Part shown: one piece after another, positions 52,078 through 60,799 of the stretch | Layout: each line of letters begins with the position of its first letter | Position numbering within the stretch: the stretch's first letter is position 1 | Assembly: GCF_904848665.1 (NCBI RefSeq) | Contig: NZ_CAJHCQ010000030.1 | Location: forward strand, 1-64,000 | Direction of reading: 5' to 3' | Length of the DNA stretch: 64,000 nucleotides | Source of the DNA: Paraburkholderia hiiakae | GTDB taxonomy: Bacteria > Pseudomonadota > Gammaproteobacteria > Burkholderiales > Burkholderiaceae | Notes under the pieces: model-generated | The model's database searches: none | Told to the model about the DNA's origin: nothing | The model's input: only the letters and a program-made list of their open reading frames with translations | Position numbers and translations under genes: made by a program

Positions 52078-52485
52078 TTACTGATGCAGCGCCAGCCCCT
52101 TCACGGCTTTGTCCACGGCGTTTTTCGGCCCGTATAGCGCGATTCCCACCAGATCGGGATGCTCCGGGTCCTCGGCGCGAAATACCTCGCGGTTCGCCGC
52201 GTCGTGCCCCGTCGAAAACATGGCGTGCACATATGGCACGATCGTGAGCTCGCGCGACACGCCGCGCCGCAGCGCCGCCTGCAAACCGCCAACATCCGCG
52301 CCATAGATCATCATCGGCTGGCCCAGCATCCTGCCGTAACGCTGCCCGCGCGCGTCTTCGTAGGGCTCGCCAAGCGCTTCGGGAACCGCGGCCGCAATGC
52401 CCGTTGCGAGAAATGCGGTCACGTTGAGCTTCTGCCAGACCGCGAGATTTTCCCTCACGACCAGCGCCACTTTCGTATCGAACAT
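52078..52485 (-). CDS. DUF2000 family protein
   Basis: A 135-residue cytoplasmic protein of the DUF2000 family: MFDTKVALVVRENLAVWQKL at the N-terminus, TGIAAAVPEALGEPYEDA, and PMMIYGADVGGLQ. AGGAGG lies eight bases before ATG 52485, so the start is firm although the frame is open further upstream. The fold is thought to resemble peptidyl-tRNA hydrolase II-like proteins, but function is unknown. Confidence 0.85.
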   Translation of the reverse strand: MFDTKVALVVRENLAVWQKLNVTAFLATGIAAAVPEALGEPYEDARGQRYGRMLGQPMMIYGADVGGLQAALRRGVSRELTIVPYVHAMFSTGHDAANREVFRAEDPEHPDLVGIALYGPKNAVDKAVKGLALHQ

Positions 52486-52583
52486 GCTTGCTGCCTCCTT
52501 TTTCGAGGCACTCATGATCCGCGAGACGCGGCTGCAAGTCTGGAACGTTTGTGCCCGATGGCGGCGTCGCCGCACCCCGCCGT

Positions 52584-53441
52584 TTAGTGCAGATGCCGCA
52601 GCTTGTCCGGATTGCGCATGACGTAAATGGCCGTGACCTTGCCGCCTTCGATTTCGAGCGCGGTGGTTTGCAACTCGCCATCGGCCTCGCGCGTGACGAA
52701 GCCGGGCAGCCCGTTGATGAAGCCCGCGCGCACGAGCGTCGAGCCGTTCTTGCGAAACACGTCGGCTAGTTGTGTGTGCAACTTCATCACACTCTCGAAG
52801 CCGAACACCGGGTGGCCGATCGCCGGGCGCTTGCCGCCGCCGTCCGCATGCAGGCTCACGTCGTCGGCGAGCATGGCGCCGAGCGCGCTCATGTCGCCGC
52901 TGCGCGACGCCGCGAAGAACGCCTGCGCCAGTTCGAGGCCGCGCGCCTTCTCAACATGAAAACGCGGCCGCGCTTCCCGCACGTGAGCCCGGGCGCGCGC
53001 CGCGAGCTGGCGGCATGCGGCGCTTTCACGCCCGATCGTGGCCGCGACTTCGTCGAATTCCAGCCCGAACACGTCGTGCAGCAGGAACGCCGCGCGCTCC
53101 AACGGCGAAAGGCGTTCGAGCGCGAGCATGAGCGGCAGCGTGACGTCCTCCTGCTCGTCCTCTTCGACGACCGGGTCCGGCAGCCACGGGCCGACATACG
53201 TTTCGCGCCGATGCCGCGCCGACTTGAGCTGGTCGAGGCACATGCGCATCACCATACGGCGCAGGAAGGCCTCGGCCACGCGCACCTCGTCGCGGTCCAC
53301 ATCCGCCCACCGGATAAACGCGTCCTGCACGATGTCCTCGGCGTCGGCGACCGAGCCGAGCATGCGGTACGCCACGCGGATCAGCTTGCGCCGCAGCGGG
53401 TCGAAACTCGCCGCGGCATCCTTCAGGCCCGCGTCTGTCAT
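52584..53441 (-). CDS. ECF41-family RNA polymerase sigma factor with SnoaL-like C-terminal domain
   Basis: A 285-residue sigma-70-family regulator. Region 2 (LIRVAYRMLGSVADAEDIVQ DAFIRW region) and region 4 (LSPLERAAFLLHDVFGLEFD) are followed by a C-terminal extension of about 100 residues of SnoaL/NTF2 type. The three ECF41 signature motifs are all present: WLPDP in the linker, DGGGK, and NPDKL near the end. ECF41 factors have no anti-sigma; the extension itself modulates activity. It overlaps the carboxymuconolactone decarboxylase gene by ATGA, the usual neighbour for this group. Confidence 0.93.
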   Translation of the reverse strand: MTDAGLKDAAASFDPLRRKLIRVAYRMLGSVADAEDIVQDAFIRWADVDRDEVRVAEAFLRRMVMRMCLDQLKSARHRRETYVGPWLPDPVVEEDEQEDVTLPLMLALERLSPLERAAFLLHDVFGLEFDEVAATIGRESAACRQLAARARAHVREARPRFHVEKARGLELAQAFFAASRSGDMSALGAMLADDVSLHADGGGKRPAIGHPVFGFESVMKLHTQLADVFRKNGSTLVRAGFINGLPGFVTREADGELQTTALEIEGGKVTAIYVMRNPDKLRHLH

Positions 53442-53914
53442 GCGGCGACCGTCTTGCTGGCCATGGCCTTGGCCGCCGCAGGATCGACCCACAGGCCAAA
53501 GCCGACCGCAAGGCGGTTCCAGCCGTTGATTACGTTGATCATCAGCGTGAGCTTCACCTGCTCCTCCTCGGTAAAGTGGTCGATGAGCGCCGCGCGCGCC
53601 TGCTCCAGCGCGTGGCCTTCGGAAAGACGCGTGAGGGCGTCGGTCCAGCCGAGCGCCGCGCGCTCGCGATCCGTGTAGCACGGCGCTTCTTTCCAGGCGG
53701 AAAGCAGGTAGAGGCGCTGTTCGGTCTCGCCTTCCTCGCGTGCATGGGCGGTATGCATGTTAAGACAGTTCGCGCAGCCGTTGATTTGCGACGCGCGCAC
53801 CTCTACCAGCGCAATGAGGCTCGGTTCGAGGCTTCCGGACACGGCGAGCGACGTGCCCATCCAGGACTTCATCAGGGTCGGAGCAGCGGCGAACAGATCG
53901 AGCTTGGCAGTCAT
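53438..53914 (-). CDS. Carboxymuconolactone decarboxylase/AhpD-family protein (ECF41 partner)
   Basis: A 158-residue AhpD-like protein with the redox pair C47-x-x-C50 in NGCANCLNMHTAHAR and the following histidine. Proteins of this family act as alkylhydroperoxidase-type reductases or decarboxylases. It is the C of the COE partners (carboxymuconolactone decarboxylase, oxidoreductase, epimerase) encoded next to ECF41 factors. ATG 53914 has AAGGAG upstream. A promoter matching the ECF41 consensus lies 36-63 bp before the start. Confidence 0.9.
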   Translation of the reverse strand: MTAKLDLFAAAPTLMKSWMGTSLAVSGSLEPSLIALVEVRASQINGCANCLNMHTAHAREEGETEQRLYLLSAWKEAPCYTDRERAALGWTDALTRLSEGHALEQARAALIDHFTEEEQVKLTLMINVINGWNRLAVGFGLWVDPAAAKAMASKTVAA

Positions 53915-53949
53915 GGTTTCATCTCCTTTCGGTTGGGTTGCCATGACTT

Positions 53950-53977
53950 GACGAGATAGCCTGGGCCGCGTGTGACA
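53950..53977 (-). promoter_or_regulatory. ECF41-type promoter
   Basis: On the minus strand TGTCACA (53977-53971) is followed after 17 bases by CGTC (53953-53950). This matches the known ECF41 promoter pattern TGTCACA...CGTC. It lies directly upstream of the decarboxylase-sigma operon, so the sigma factor probably activates its own operon. Confidence 0.75.
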
Positions 53978-54040
53978 TCGGGGTGGAAATTTGAGCCGCC
54001 CCGGACCGTATCGCGGCCGCAGGCGGCGAGTCACGCTTCG

Positions 54041-54811
54041 TCATTCCTTGCTGGACTGCGCTGCGGCTTGCTCGATGAGCTTCGCGACCTCGGCGGGATG
54101 CGACATGTAGACCACGTGGCTCGAGTTGATCTCGACCGTCTTGCTGCCTGCGCGCTGGGTCATGAAGCGTTCCAGATTGGGATTGATCGCGCGGTCCGCA
54201 GTCGCTACGACCGCCCAGCTCGGCTTCGTTCTCCAGGCGGCGTGCGTGATCGGAACGCCGAACGATTGCGCGGCGGGCGTCACCTGCGAGATGGCCATGA
54301 AGCGCGCCTCCGGGGCGGGCAAGTCGGCGGCGAAGTCTTCGTGGAAATTTGCCGGATCGATGTACAGGTGGCCGTCGGCAGTGGCCTTGATCGCCGTGGT
54401 CGCCGGCGGCGTCTTTTTGGTGAGTTCGAGCGGCGATTCTCCCGTGTCCGGCTGGAAGGCGGCCACGTAGACGAGACCCGCGACCTTGTCGTCATTGCCG
54501 GCCTGGGTCACTACCGCACCACCATAGCTGTGACCGACAAGGATGCTCGGGCCGTCCTGAGCATCGACGACTCGGGTGGTCGCCTTCACATCGTCGTCGA
54601 ACGAGGTTTCCGGCTCCTGCACCACGGAGACCTTGTACCCGTCGCGCGTGAGGATCTTCGACACGGCCTGCCAGCCCGATCCATCGGCGAAGTAACCATG
54701 TACAAGGACGATGTTCTTGACCGGCGCGACCGTGGCGGCCTGCGAGCCGAGAGCGGCGGCGGAAAGGGCAACAGCGGCGGCGATGCGGGTTACGTATGAG
54801 GAAAGTTTCAT
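54041..54811 (-). CDS. Exported alpha/beta hydrolase
   Basis: A 256-residue alpha/beta hydrolase with a signal peptide (VTRIAAAVALSAAALGSQAA). It has the HGYFADGSGW oxyanion segment and the nucleophile elbow GHSYGG (Ser about residue 95). The later SSHVVYMSHPAEVAKLI contains the likely catalytic histidine. Two ATG codons six bases apart (54817 and 54811) are possible; GGAG sits one base before the first and seven before the second, so 54811 is preferred. Divergent from a TetR gene with a perfect palindrome between. Substrate unknown; resembles salicylate-esterase-like hydrolases. Confidence 0.87.
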   Translation of the reverse strand: MKLSSYVTRIAAAVALSAAALGSQAATVAPVKNIVLVHGYFADGSGWQAVSKILTRDGYKVSVVQEPETSFDDDVKATTRVVDAQDGPSILVGHSYGGAVVTQAGNDDKVAGLVYVAAFQPDTGESPLELTKKTPPATTAIKATADGHLYIDPANFHEDFAADLPAPEARFMAISQVTPAAQSFGVPITHAAWRTKPSWAVVATADRAINPNLERFMTQRAGSKTVEINSSHVVYMSHPAEVAKLIEQAAAQSSKE

Positions 54812-54869
54812 TTTCATGCTCCAGAGGACGAGGGACCGAGAACTCGACGGGACGTTAGCTGCTCGATGT

Positions 54870-54893
54870 AGCCATCCTACTAGTAGGATGGCT
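54870..54893. promoter_or_regulatory. Perfect 24-bp palindrome, candidate TetR operator
   Basis: AGCCATCCTACT followed by its exact reverse complement AGTAGGATGGCT. It sits between the divergent hydrolase (start 54811) and TetR gene (start 54968), about 60 and 75 bp from each start. A perfect 12+12 repeat in this position is the typical layout of a TetR operator controlling both directions. Confidence 0.8.
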
Positions 54894-54967
54894 TAGATGC
54901 AATAAAAACTTCGTGCCTGGTAATTGCGCCCTGGTCCGCATAAACTAACGAGCATTCAACCGACTAG

Positions 54968-55585
54968 ATGGTAGGCAACATGACGGCAAGTGGAGAACTG
55001 ACGGCCGACAGGATCATTGCGGCGGCACGGCAACTCATCATGCGGCGCGGCTACAACGGGTTTAGCTACGCCGACATCTCAGATGCGATCGATATTCGCA
55101 AGGCGAGCATTCACCACCATTTCCCCGCCAAGACGGATCTCGTTATCGCTGTGCTGAACGCGTGGCGGGAAGCGTTCGCCGCCGATGTCGCGTCGCTCGA
55201 GGCAAGCGGCGCTGACGCCATCGCACAGTTACGCGCCTACATCGGCCATTGGGAGCGCTGCATCGCGGACGACACGGCGCCGTTCTGTGTCGCGGGCATG
55301 CTCGGCGCCGAGCTTCCTTCGCTGCCGGAAGAAGTGGCGCAGGGGGTGAAGACGTTCTTCGACAACCTGACTTCGTGGCTCGAGCAGGTGCTCGAGTCCG
55401 GCGTGAAGGGCGATCTCATCAAACTGGACTCGTCGGTTCACGCCGAGGCGGCAACGCTCGTATCGCTGGTCTACGGTGCCATGCTCGCTGCGCGCGCTTA
55501 TGCGAATGTCGAGTTGTTCAAGCAGGTTACGGAGGGCGCGGTGGAAAGACTGGTGAAGCCGCGCAAACGCACGCGATCCAGCTAA
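54968..55585 (+). CDS. TetR-family transcriptional regulator
   Basis: A 205-residue repressor. The N-terminal HTH spans about residues 12-58: TADRIIAAARQLIMRRGYNG, SYADISDAIDIRKASIHHHF. A C-terminal ligand domain includes CVAGMLGAELPSLPEEVAQG, a pattern seen in TetR_C repressors of YxaF/AcrR type. ATG 54980 (MTASGEL) is an alternative start with GTAGG upstream; 54968 gives four more residues. Most likely regulates itself and the divergent hydrolase. Confidence 0.9.
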   Translation: MVGNMTASGELTADRIIAAARQLIMRRGYNGFSYADISDAIDIRKASIHHHFPAKTDLVIAVLNAWREAFAADVASLEASGADAIAQLRAYIGHWERCIADDTAPFCVAGMLGAELPSLPEEVAQGVKTFFDNLTSWLEQVLESGVKGDLIKLDSSVHAEAATLVSLVYGAMLAARAYANVELFKQVTEGAVERLVKPRKRTRSS

Positions 55586-55822
55586 CGGACGGGGCGCGTG
55601 GGAGCGTCGTTGTAGCGATAACGAAGACGCTCCCAATGTGCACGCTCATCGGTCGACTCGCCAGCGCGCTATCGGTGCTCGACTATCGTCGCTATCGAAC
55701 ATCTCTCGCCAGTCCCCACGCCGCGCAACGCGAAGCGCCCATGCCATCGTCCTACAATGTCGCGGTAGTCGCACGTCGCCACGACATCACCGGCGGAAAC
55801 CTCACTTTCCCAGGAGCAGACG

Positions 55823-56842
55823 ATGGCAAAGATGCACGCAGTACAGGTAGCAAAACCGGGCGCCCCGCTCGAACTGGTCGAGCGCGATATTCCGGAGCCA
55901 CCGGAAGGACACGTCCTCGTCAAAGTGCAGGCCTGCGGGATCTGCCATAGCGATTCGCTCACGAAAGAAGGCCATTGGCCAGGTCTGCAGTTTCCGCGCG
56001 TGCCCGGCCACGAGATCGCGGGCGTGATCGAAAAGCTTGGCGCGCGCGTCGAGGACTGGAAGGTCGGGCAACGCATCGGCGTGGGCTGGCACGGCGGCCA
56101 CTGCGGCCATTGCGAACACTGCCGCCACGGCGACTTCGTGCTCTGCAAGAACGGACAGATTCCCGGCATCAGCTACGACGGCGGCTATGCCGATTACATG
56201 GTGGCGCCGCAGGAAGCGCTCGCGCGCATGCCCGACGACCTCTCCGACGTCGACGCCGCGCCCCTTCTGTGCGCCGGCATCACCACCTTCAACGCGCTGC
56301 GCCACAGCGGCGCGCGCGCGGGCGAGGTCGTGGCGATCCTCGGCATTGGCGGGCTCGGCCATCTCGGCGTGCAGTACGCACGCAAAATGGGCTTCGTCAC
56401 CGTGGCCATCGCGCGCGGGCAGGACAAGGCGCCGCTCGCGAAGCAGTTGGGCGCGCATCACTACATCGACAGCGCCTCGCAGGACGTCGCACAGGCCTTG
56501 CTCGCGCTGGGCGGCGCGCGCGTGATCCTCGCCACGGCCACGAGCGGACGGGCCATGAGCGCCGCGCTGGGCGGCCTTGGCCTGAACGGCAAGCTGATCA
56601 TGGTCGGCGTCTCGCAGGAGCCCGTGGAAGTGCCGATCACGCAGTTCATCATGGGCCGCCACTCGTTGCAGGGCTGGCCCTCGGGCACCGCCGCCGATTC
56701 TCAGGAGACCCTGGCATTTAGCGCGCTCTCAGGCGTGAAGCCGATGATCGAGGAATATCCGCTGTCGCGCGCGGCAGAAGCCTATGAGCGGATGATAAGC
56801 GGGAAAGCGCGCTTTCGCGTGGTGCTCAAGCCCGGCGCTTGA
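55823..56842 (+). CDS. Zinc-dependent alcohol dehydrogenase
   Basis: A 339-residue medium-chain dehydrogenase. Catalytic zinc ligands: C41 in CGICHSDS and H63-E64 in PGHEIAG. Structural zinc cysteines: C94, C97, C100 and C108 in HCGHCEHCRHGDFVLCKN. The NAD(P) loop is ILGIGGLGHLGVQ (about residues 173-185). This is the AdhP/AdhA-type general alcohol dehydrogenase pattern. CAGGAG precedes the ATG. Its substrate, and any link to the TetR gene 237 bp upstream, are unknown; no terminator was seen between them. Confidence 0.92.
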   Translation: MAKMHAVQVAKPGAPLELVERDIPEPPEGHVLVKVQACGICHSDSLTKEGHWPGLQFPRVPGHEIAGVIEKLGARVEDWKVGQRIGVGWHGGHCGHCEHCRHGDFVLCKNGQIPGISYDGGYADYMVAPQEALARMPDDLSDVDAAPLLCAGITTFNALRHSGARAGEVVAILGIGGLGHLGVQYARKMGFVTVAIARGQDKAPLAKQLGAHHYIDSASQDVAQALLALGGARVILATATSGRAMSAALGGLGLNGKLIMVGVSQEPVEVPITQFIMGRHSLQGWPSGTAADSQETLAFSALSGVKPMIEEYPLSRAAEAYERMISGKARFRVVLKPGA

Positions 56843-56895
56843 GTCAGCGAGCGTGGCGAACTCCGGTGCGAGACCGGCAACGCACTTCCATCGCG

Positions 56896-58662
56896 CTACT
56901 GCCCCTCACGCGGGCCGGCCTCGTCATTCGCGAGGCCGGTCTCGTCAACATAGCGATCCACAGCACTGCTTACGGTTGGATCGAAGCGGTCCGGGCCGAT
57001 GTCTTCAAGCAAATCGAAGCGCTTGAGCTTGTCGCGCACCGGGTCCTTCATCTCCGCGAAATGCAACGCGATGCCGCGCTCGCGCAACGCCTGGGTCAGC
57101 TCGCGCAGCATGTCGGCAGACGTGACGTCTACGCTCGTCACGGGCTCCGCCGCCACCACGACCCGGCGCACCGGTGTAGGCGACGCTTCCACCGCCTCGA
57201 TCAGGCGTTGCTGAAACAGCTCGGCGTTCGCGAAGAACAACGGCGCGTCCCAGCGAAACAGCACGAGTCCCGGCGTGCGCACGGCTGCGGGATAGCGCTC
57301 GATATCGTGATAGCCGCGCACGCCTTCCACGCGGCCGAGCACCGCGAAGTGGGGCCGCCAGCCGTCCCAGAGGAATTCGATCACGGCGATCAACACGGCG
57401 AGTCCAATGCCGGGAATCGCCCCGAACACCGCGACTGCCACGAAGCAGCCGATCGATAGCCAGAACTCCCACTGCTGAATGCGGTAGATGCGTTTGAGAT
57501 CCGCGATTTCGAAGAGCCCGAGTGCGGCGGCGATCACCACGGCGGCGAGCGCACTATTGGGCAAATAGCGCAACAGATTGGGTGCGACCATGAGCAGCGC
57601 CGCCACCGCGAGCGCGCCCACCACGCCGGTTAGCTGCGTGCGTGCGCCCGCGGCTTCGGCAACCGGTGTGCGCGACGCGCTGCTGCTGATCGGAAAGCCC
57701 TGGAACAAGCCTGCCGCGAAATTGGCCACGCCGAGGCCCACCATCTCCTGATTGGGATCGACGCGCGCATGGAAGCGCGCCGCATAGGTGCGCGAGAGCA
57801 CGCTCGTATCGGCGAAGGCGATCAACGCGACGGCCGCGCCGCCCAGGACGATCTTGACGAGGTCCGCGTTGGCGATCCACGGCAGCGAGAGCCCGGGCAA
57901 CGCTTGGGGAATCGTGCCCAGCACTTTGACGCCGAGGCTGTCGAGGTGAAAGAGGCTGACCGAGAGCGTGGCCACGATCACGGCGATCAGGATGCCGGGC
58001 ACTTTGTCGAAGCGCTTGAGCAGCAGGATCAGCACGAGGCTTCCCGCGCCCACGGCAAAGCTATACCCGTTAGCCTCGCCGCGTGCGACGGCGTGGACGA
58101 GGCTAAATAGGTCTCTCATCGGGCCCTGCTCGTCGATGGAGATGCCGAAGAGCTTCGGCAACTGGCTAATGAGCACGGCTAGCGCAATGCCGTTCATGTA
58201 GCCGTACCGAATGGGCTTGGAAAGCAGTTCCGTGATGAAGCCGAGGCGCAAGAGCCCCATGACGATGCAGACGAGTCCGGAAACGATCGCCATCATGCTC
58301 GCCACGCCGATGGCGCGCGCGGGGTCGCCCCCGGCCACCTGCACGACCACCGCGAGAATGGGCGCAGCAAGCGCGGAATCGGGGCCGAGCACGAGAATGC
58401 GGCTAGGCCCGAAAACGGCATAGGCCAGCAGCGGAATGATCGTCGCGTAGAGACCGTAGACACCGGGCACGCCAGACGCCGCCGCGTACGCAATGCCGAC
58501 CGGCACGAGCATCGTGGTCAGCACCAGCCCCGCGGCGAGATCGTTGAGCAACCAGGCGCGTTGATAGGTCTTGAACAGCGTGACACCAGGGAACCAGCGC
58601 AGCCATCGCCGGCTTGCGATTGCACTTGCGGGCTGTGCGTGGGTGGAAGCAGGTCCTTCCAT
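56896..58662 (-). CDS. SulP-family anion transporter with STAS domain
   Basis: A 588-residue inner-membrane transporter. The core (~30-430) has the SulP start LLNDLAAGLVLTTMLVPVGIAYA, VYGLYATIIPLLAYAVFG, and NQEMVGLGVANFAAGLFQGFP. A C-terminal STAS domain (~450-565) contains LVLFRWDAPLFFANAELFQQ and PVTSVDVTSADMLREL. Members move sulfate, bicarbonate or other anions. ATG 58662 is chosen because the family's first helix begins about 30 residues later; the frame stays open upstream without family similarity. Convergent with the alcohol dehydrogenase gene. Confidence 0.9.
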   Translation of the reverse strand: MEGPASTHAQPASAIASRRWLRWFPGVTLFKTYQRAWLLNDLAAGLVLTTMLVPVGIAYAAASGVPGVYGLYATIIPLLAYAVFGPSRILVLGPDSALAAPILAVVVQVAGGDPARAIGVASMMAIVSGLVCIVMGLLRLGFITELLSKPIRYGYMNGIALAVLISQLPKLFGISIDEQGPMRDLFSLVHAVARGEANGYSFAVGAGSLVLILLLKRFDKVPGILIAVIVATLSVSLFHLDSLGVKVLGTIPQALPGLSLPWIANADLVKIVLGGAAVALIAFADTSVLSRTYAARFHARVDPNQEMVGLGVANFAAGLFQGFPISSSASRTPVAEAAGARTQLTGVVGALAVAALLMVAPNLLRYLPNSALAAVVIAAALGLFEIADLKRIYRIQQWEFWLSIGCFVAVAVFGAIPGIGLAVLIAVIEFLWDGWRPHFAVLGRVEGVRGYHDIERYPAAVRTPGLVLFRWDAPLFFANAELFQQRLIEAVEASPTPVRRVVVAAEPVTSVDVTSADMLRELTQALRERGIALHFAEMKDPVRDKLKRFDLLEDIGPDRFDPTVSSAVDRYVDETGLANDEAGPREGQ

Positions 58663-59013
58663 GTCCTTTGGCCGGTTAATTGTCGTGAGAATGCGGGCGC
58701 TGGGAATCGTGGAGCCGACTGCGTAAGCTAAAAAGAATAGTTGAAATACCTTCGTCACAAAAGCCGGGTTTGGCTGGCCGATGCGGGCCGCCCTTCCCGC
58801 ACCTTTTCGTGCATCGCCCGCAACCGCTGCGCCAACTGAGTGCGCCTCGCCGGCACCCGCACTGCTGCGGTGCACAACGCTCCGTCCGGCAAGGCTCTCC
58901 AGCCAATAGACCAACTGGCACATACCTTGCTGAGACCTCATGCGCGCCCAGCGATGGCGCGCAATGCACCGATTAACCGTCGAAGACGTCATGCCGACGA
59001 CCACCGAAACCCC
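58663..59013. promoter_or_regulatory. Divergent intergenic region between sulP and nasT
   Basis: About 350 bp with no supportable gene. Open frames entering it are extensions of the flanking genes. Expected to carry promoters in both directions; no convincing box was found. Confidence 0.45.
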
Positions 59014-59595
59014 ATGCTGCGCGTACTGCTCGTAACCGACACCGACAAACCTATCGGCGACCTGCGCGACGCGCTCGCCAAGCTCGGCTACGACATGCTC
59101 GCCGAGCCCGCGACACCGCAGGCGCTGCATCGCGTCGTCGAGCGCGAGCGGCCCGACGTCATCATCATCGATACCGAGTCGCCCTCGCGCGACACGCTCG
59201 AACAGCTCGCGGTGATGAACGCCACCGCACCGCGTCCGGTGCTGATGTTCAGCCACGACGCCAACCAGCAACTCATCCGCTCGGCCGTGAGTGCGGGTGT
59301 GACCGCCTATCTCGTGGAAGGGCTCGCGAGCGAGCGCCTTGCGCCGATCCTCGAAGTCGCGCTCGCGCGCTTTGCGCAGGAAGCGCAGTTGCGCGAGCGT
59401 CTCACGCAGGCGGAGAACGAACTGGCCGAGCGCAAGCTGATCGACCGCGCCAAGCGCATCCTGATGGAGCAACAGAAGCTGACCGAGCCCGCCGCCTACG
59501 CGGCGCTGCGCAAGCGCGCGATGAACCAGAGCGTGAAGCTCGCCGAGGTCGCCCGCCAGATCGTCGCGGCGGGCGAAGTGCAGGACCGACCATGA
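59014..59595 (+). CDS. nasT: ANTAR-domain response regulator (NasT/AmiR family)
   Basis: A 193-residue antiterminator. Residues ~1-120 form a receiver-like domain (VLLVTDTDKPIGDL, VIIIDTESPS, LMFSHDANQQL). The C-terminal ANTAR domain (~130-190: LIDRAKRILMEQQKLTEPAAY, VKLAEVARQIV) binds two-hairpin RNA leaders to suppress termination of nitrate/nitrite assimilation transcripts. ATG 59014 starts directly at the receiver. It overlaps the next gene, a cytoplasmic nitrate-binding-like protein, by ATGA, matching the NasT/NasS regulatory pair though in reversed order. Confidence 0.87.
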   Translation: MLRVLLVTDTDKPIGDLRDALAKLGYDMLAEPATPQALHRVVERERPDVIIIDTESPSRDTLEQLAVMNATAPRPVLMFSHDANQQLIRSAVSAGVTAYLVEGLASERLAPILEVALARFAQEAQLRERLTQAENELAERKLIDRAKRILMEQQKLTEPAAYAALRKRAMNQSVKLAEVARQIVAAGEVQDRP

Positions 59596-60713
59596 ACGCC
59601 ACCACCACGCTCGCCGCGCCCGAGAAAACCCATCTGAAGATCGGCTTCGTGCCGCTCGCCGACGCCGCGCCGCTCGTCGCCGCGAAGCTGCTCGAATTCG
59701 GCCACGCGCACGGCCTCACGCTCGAACTCTCGCGCCAGCCCTCGTGGGCCGCGCTGCGCGACAAGCTGCTTGCAGGCGAACTCGACGCCGCGCATTCGCT
59801 TTACGGGCTCGTGTATGGCGTGCAGCTCGGCCTTGGCGGCCCGCAAACCGATATGGCCGTGCTGATGGTGCTCAACCGCAACGGCCAGGCAATTTCGCTT
59901 TCGAACCGTCTCGCGGACGCGCTCGCCGAACACGGCTCGCTGCCGCGTGCGCTCGCGACACTTGAGCGCAAGCCCGTGTTCGCGCAAACCTTTCCCACCG
60001 GCACGCACGCGATGTGGCTTTATTACTGGCTCGCTGCGCAAGGTGTGCATCCGCTGCGCGACATCGAGAGTGTGGTGATACCGCCGCCGCAGATGGTGGC
60101 CGCGCTCGCAGAAGATCGCCTCGACGGCCTGTGCGTGGGCGAGCCGTGGCCGGGGCTCGCCGAGCAGCGCGGCGTGGGACGCACGATCATCGCAAGCGGG
60201 GCGATCTGGCCGGATCATCCCGAGAAGGTGCTCGCCTGCAGGCGCGATTTCGTGACGCGCCATCCGAACACGGCGCGCGCGCTCGTGCAGACAATGCTCG
60301 AAGCGTGCCGCTGGCTGGACGGCGAAGGCAATCGGCGCGAAATCGCTCAGTGGCTCGCGCGCCCGGAGATGCTGGGCGTGGACGCTGCGCTGATCGCGGC
60401 GCGGCTCGAAGCGCAAGTGGCATCGCGCACGCCGGGCATGAAGTTTTTTGAAGAAGGCTGCGTGAACGATCCGCGCGAATCGGAGGGCGTGTGGTTTCTT
60501 ACGCAGTTCGAACGATGGGGCATGCTCGCGCGGCGAAGCGATTATCGCGAGATCGCGCGCGGCTTGAACCAGACGGCGCTGTATGGGCAAGCGGCGGCGG
60601 CGATGGGGATCGCGGTGCCGGGCGACGCGGCGACCGCGCCGTTCGTCGATGGACGCGTTTGGGACGGGGAAGACGCAGCGGCGTATGTGGAGGGGTTCGA
60701 TATCAAGGCGTAA
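59592..60713 (+). CDS. nasS: NasS-like nitrate-sensing protein (NrtA/CmpA family)
   Basis: A 373-residue protein of the NrtA/SsuA-like substrate-binding family: LKIGFVPLADAAPLVAAKLL, SRQPSWAALRDKLLAGELDA, AHSLYGLVYGVQLGL and VGEPWPGLAEQRGVGRT. There is no signal peptide, so it stays in the cytoplasm, as expected for NasS, which holds NasT inactive until nitrate binds. It overlaps nasT by ATGA. The assimilatory nitrate and nitrite reductase genes are not in the window. An ABC transporter binding protein is the alternative, but the missing signal and the partner argue for the sensor role. Confidence 0.85.
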   Translation: MNATTTLAAPEKTHLKIGFVPLADAAPLVAAKLLEFGHAHGLTLELSRQPSWAALRDKLLAGELDAAHSLYGLVYGVQLGLGGPQTDMAVLMVLNRNGQAISLSNRLADALAEHGSLPRALATLERKPVFAQTFPTGTHAMWLYYWLAAQGVHPLRDIESVVIPPPQMVAALAEDRLDGLCVGEPWPGLAEQRGVGRTIIASGAIWPDHPEKVLACRRDFVTRHPNTARALVQTMLEACRWLDGEGNRREIAQWLARPEMLGVDAALIAARLEAQVASRTPGMKFFEEGCVNDPRESEGVWFLTQFERWGMLARRSDYREIARGLNQTALYGQAAAAMGIAVPGDAATAPFVDGRVWDGEDAAAYVEGFDIKA

Positions 60714-60799
60714 GCGCGGCTGGCAGCAATACAGCCGCCGCCAGCGCCATCGCCTTTGTGTTTTTGGCGTTGCAGCGCAGCGTGGCCGCGCTCAGCCGC

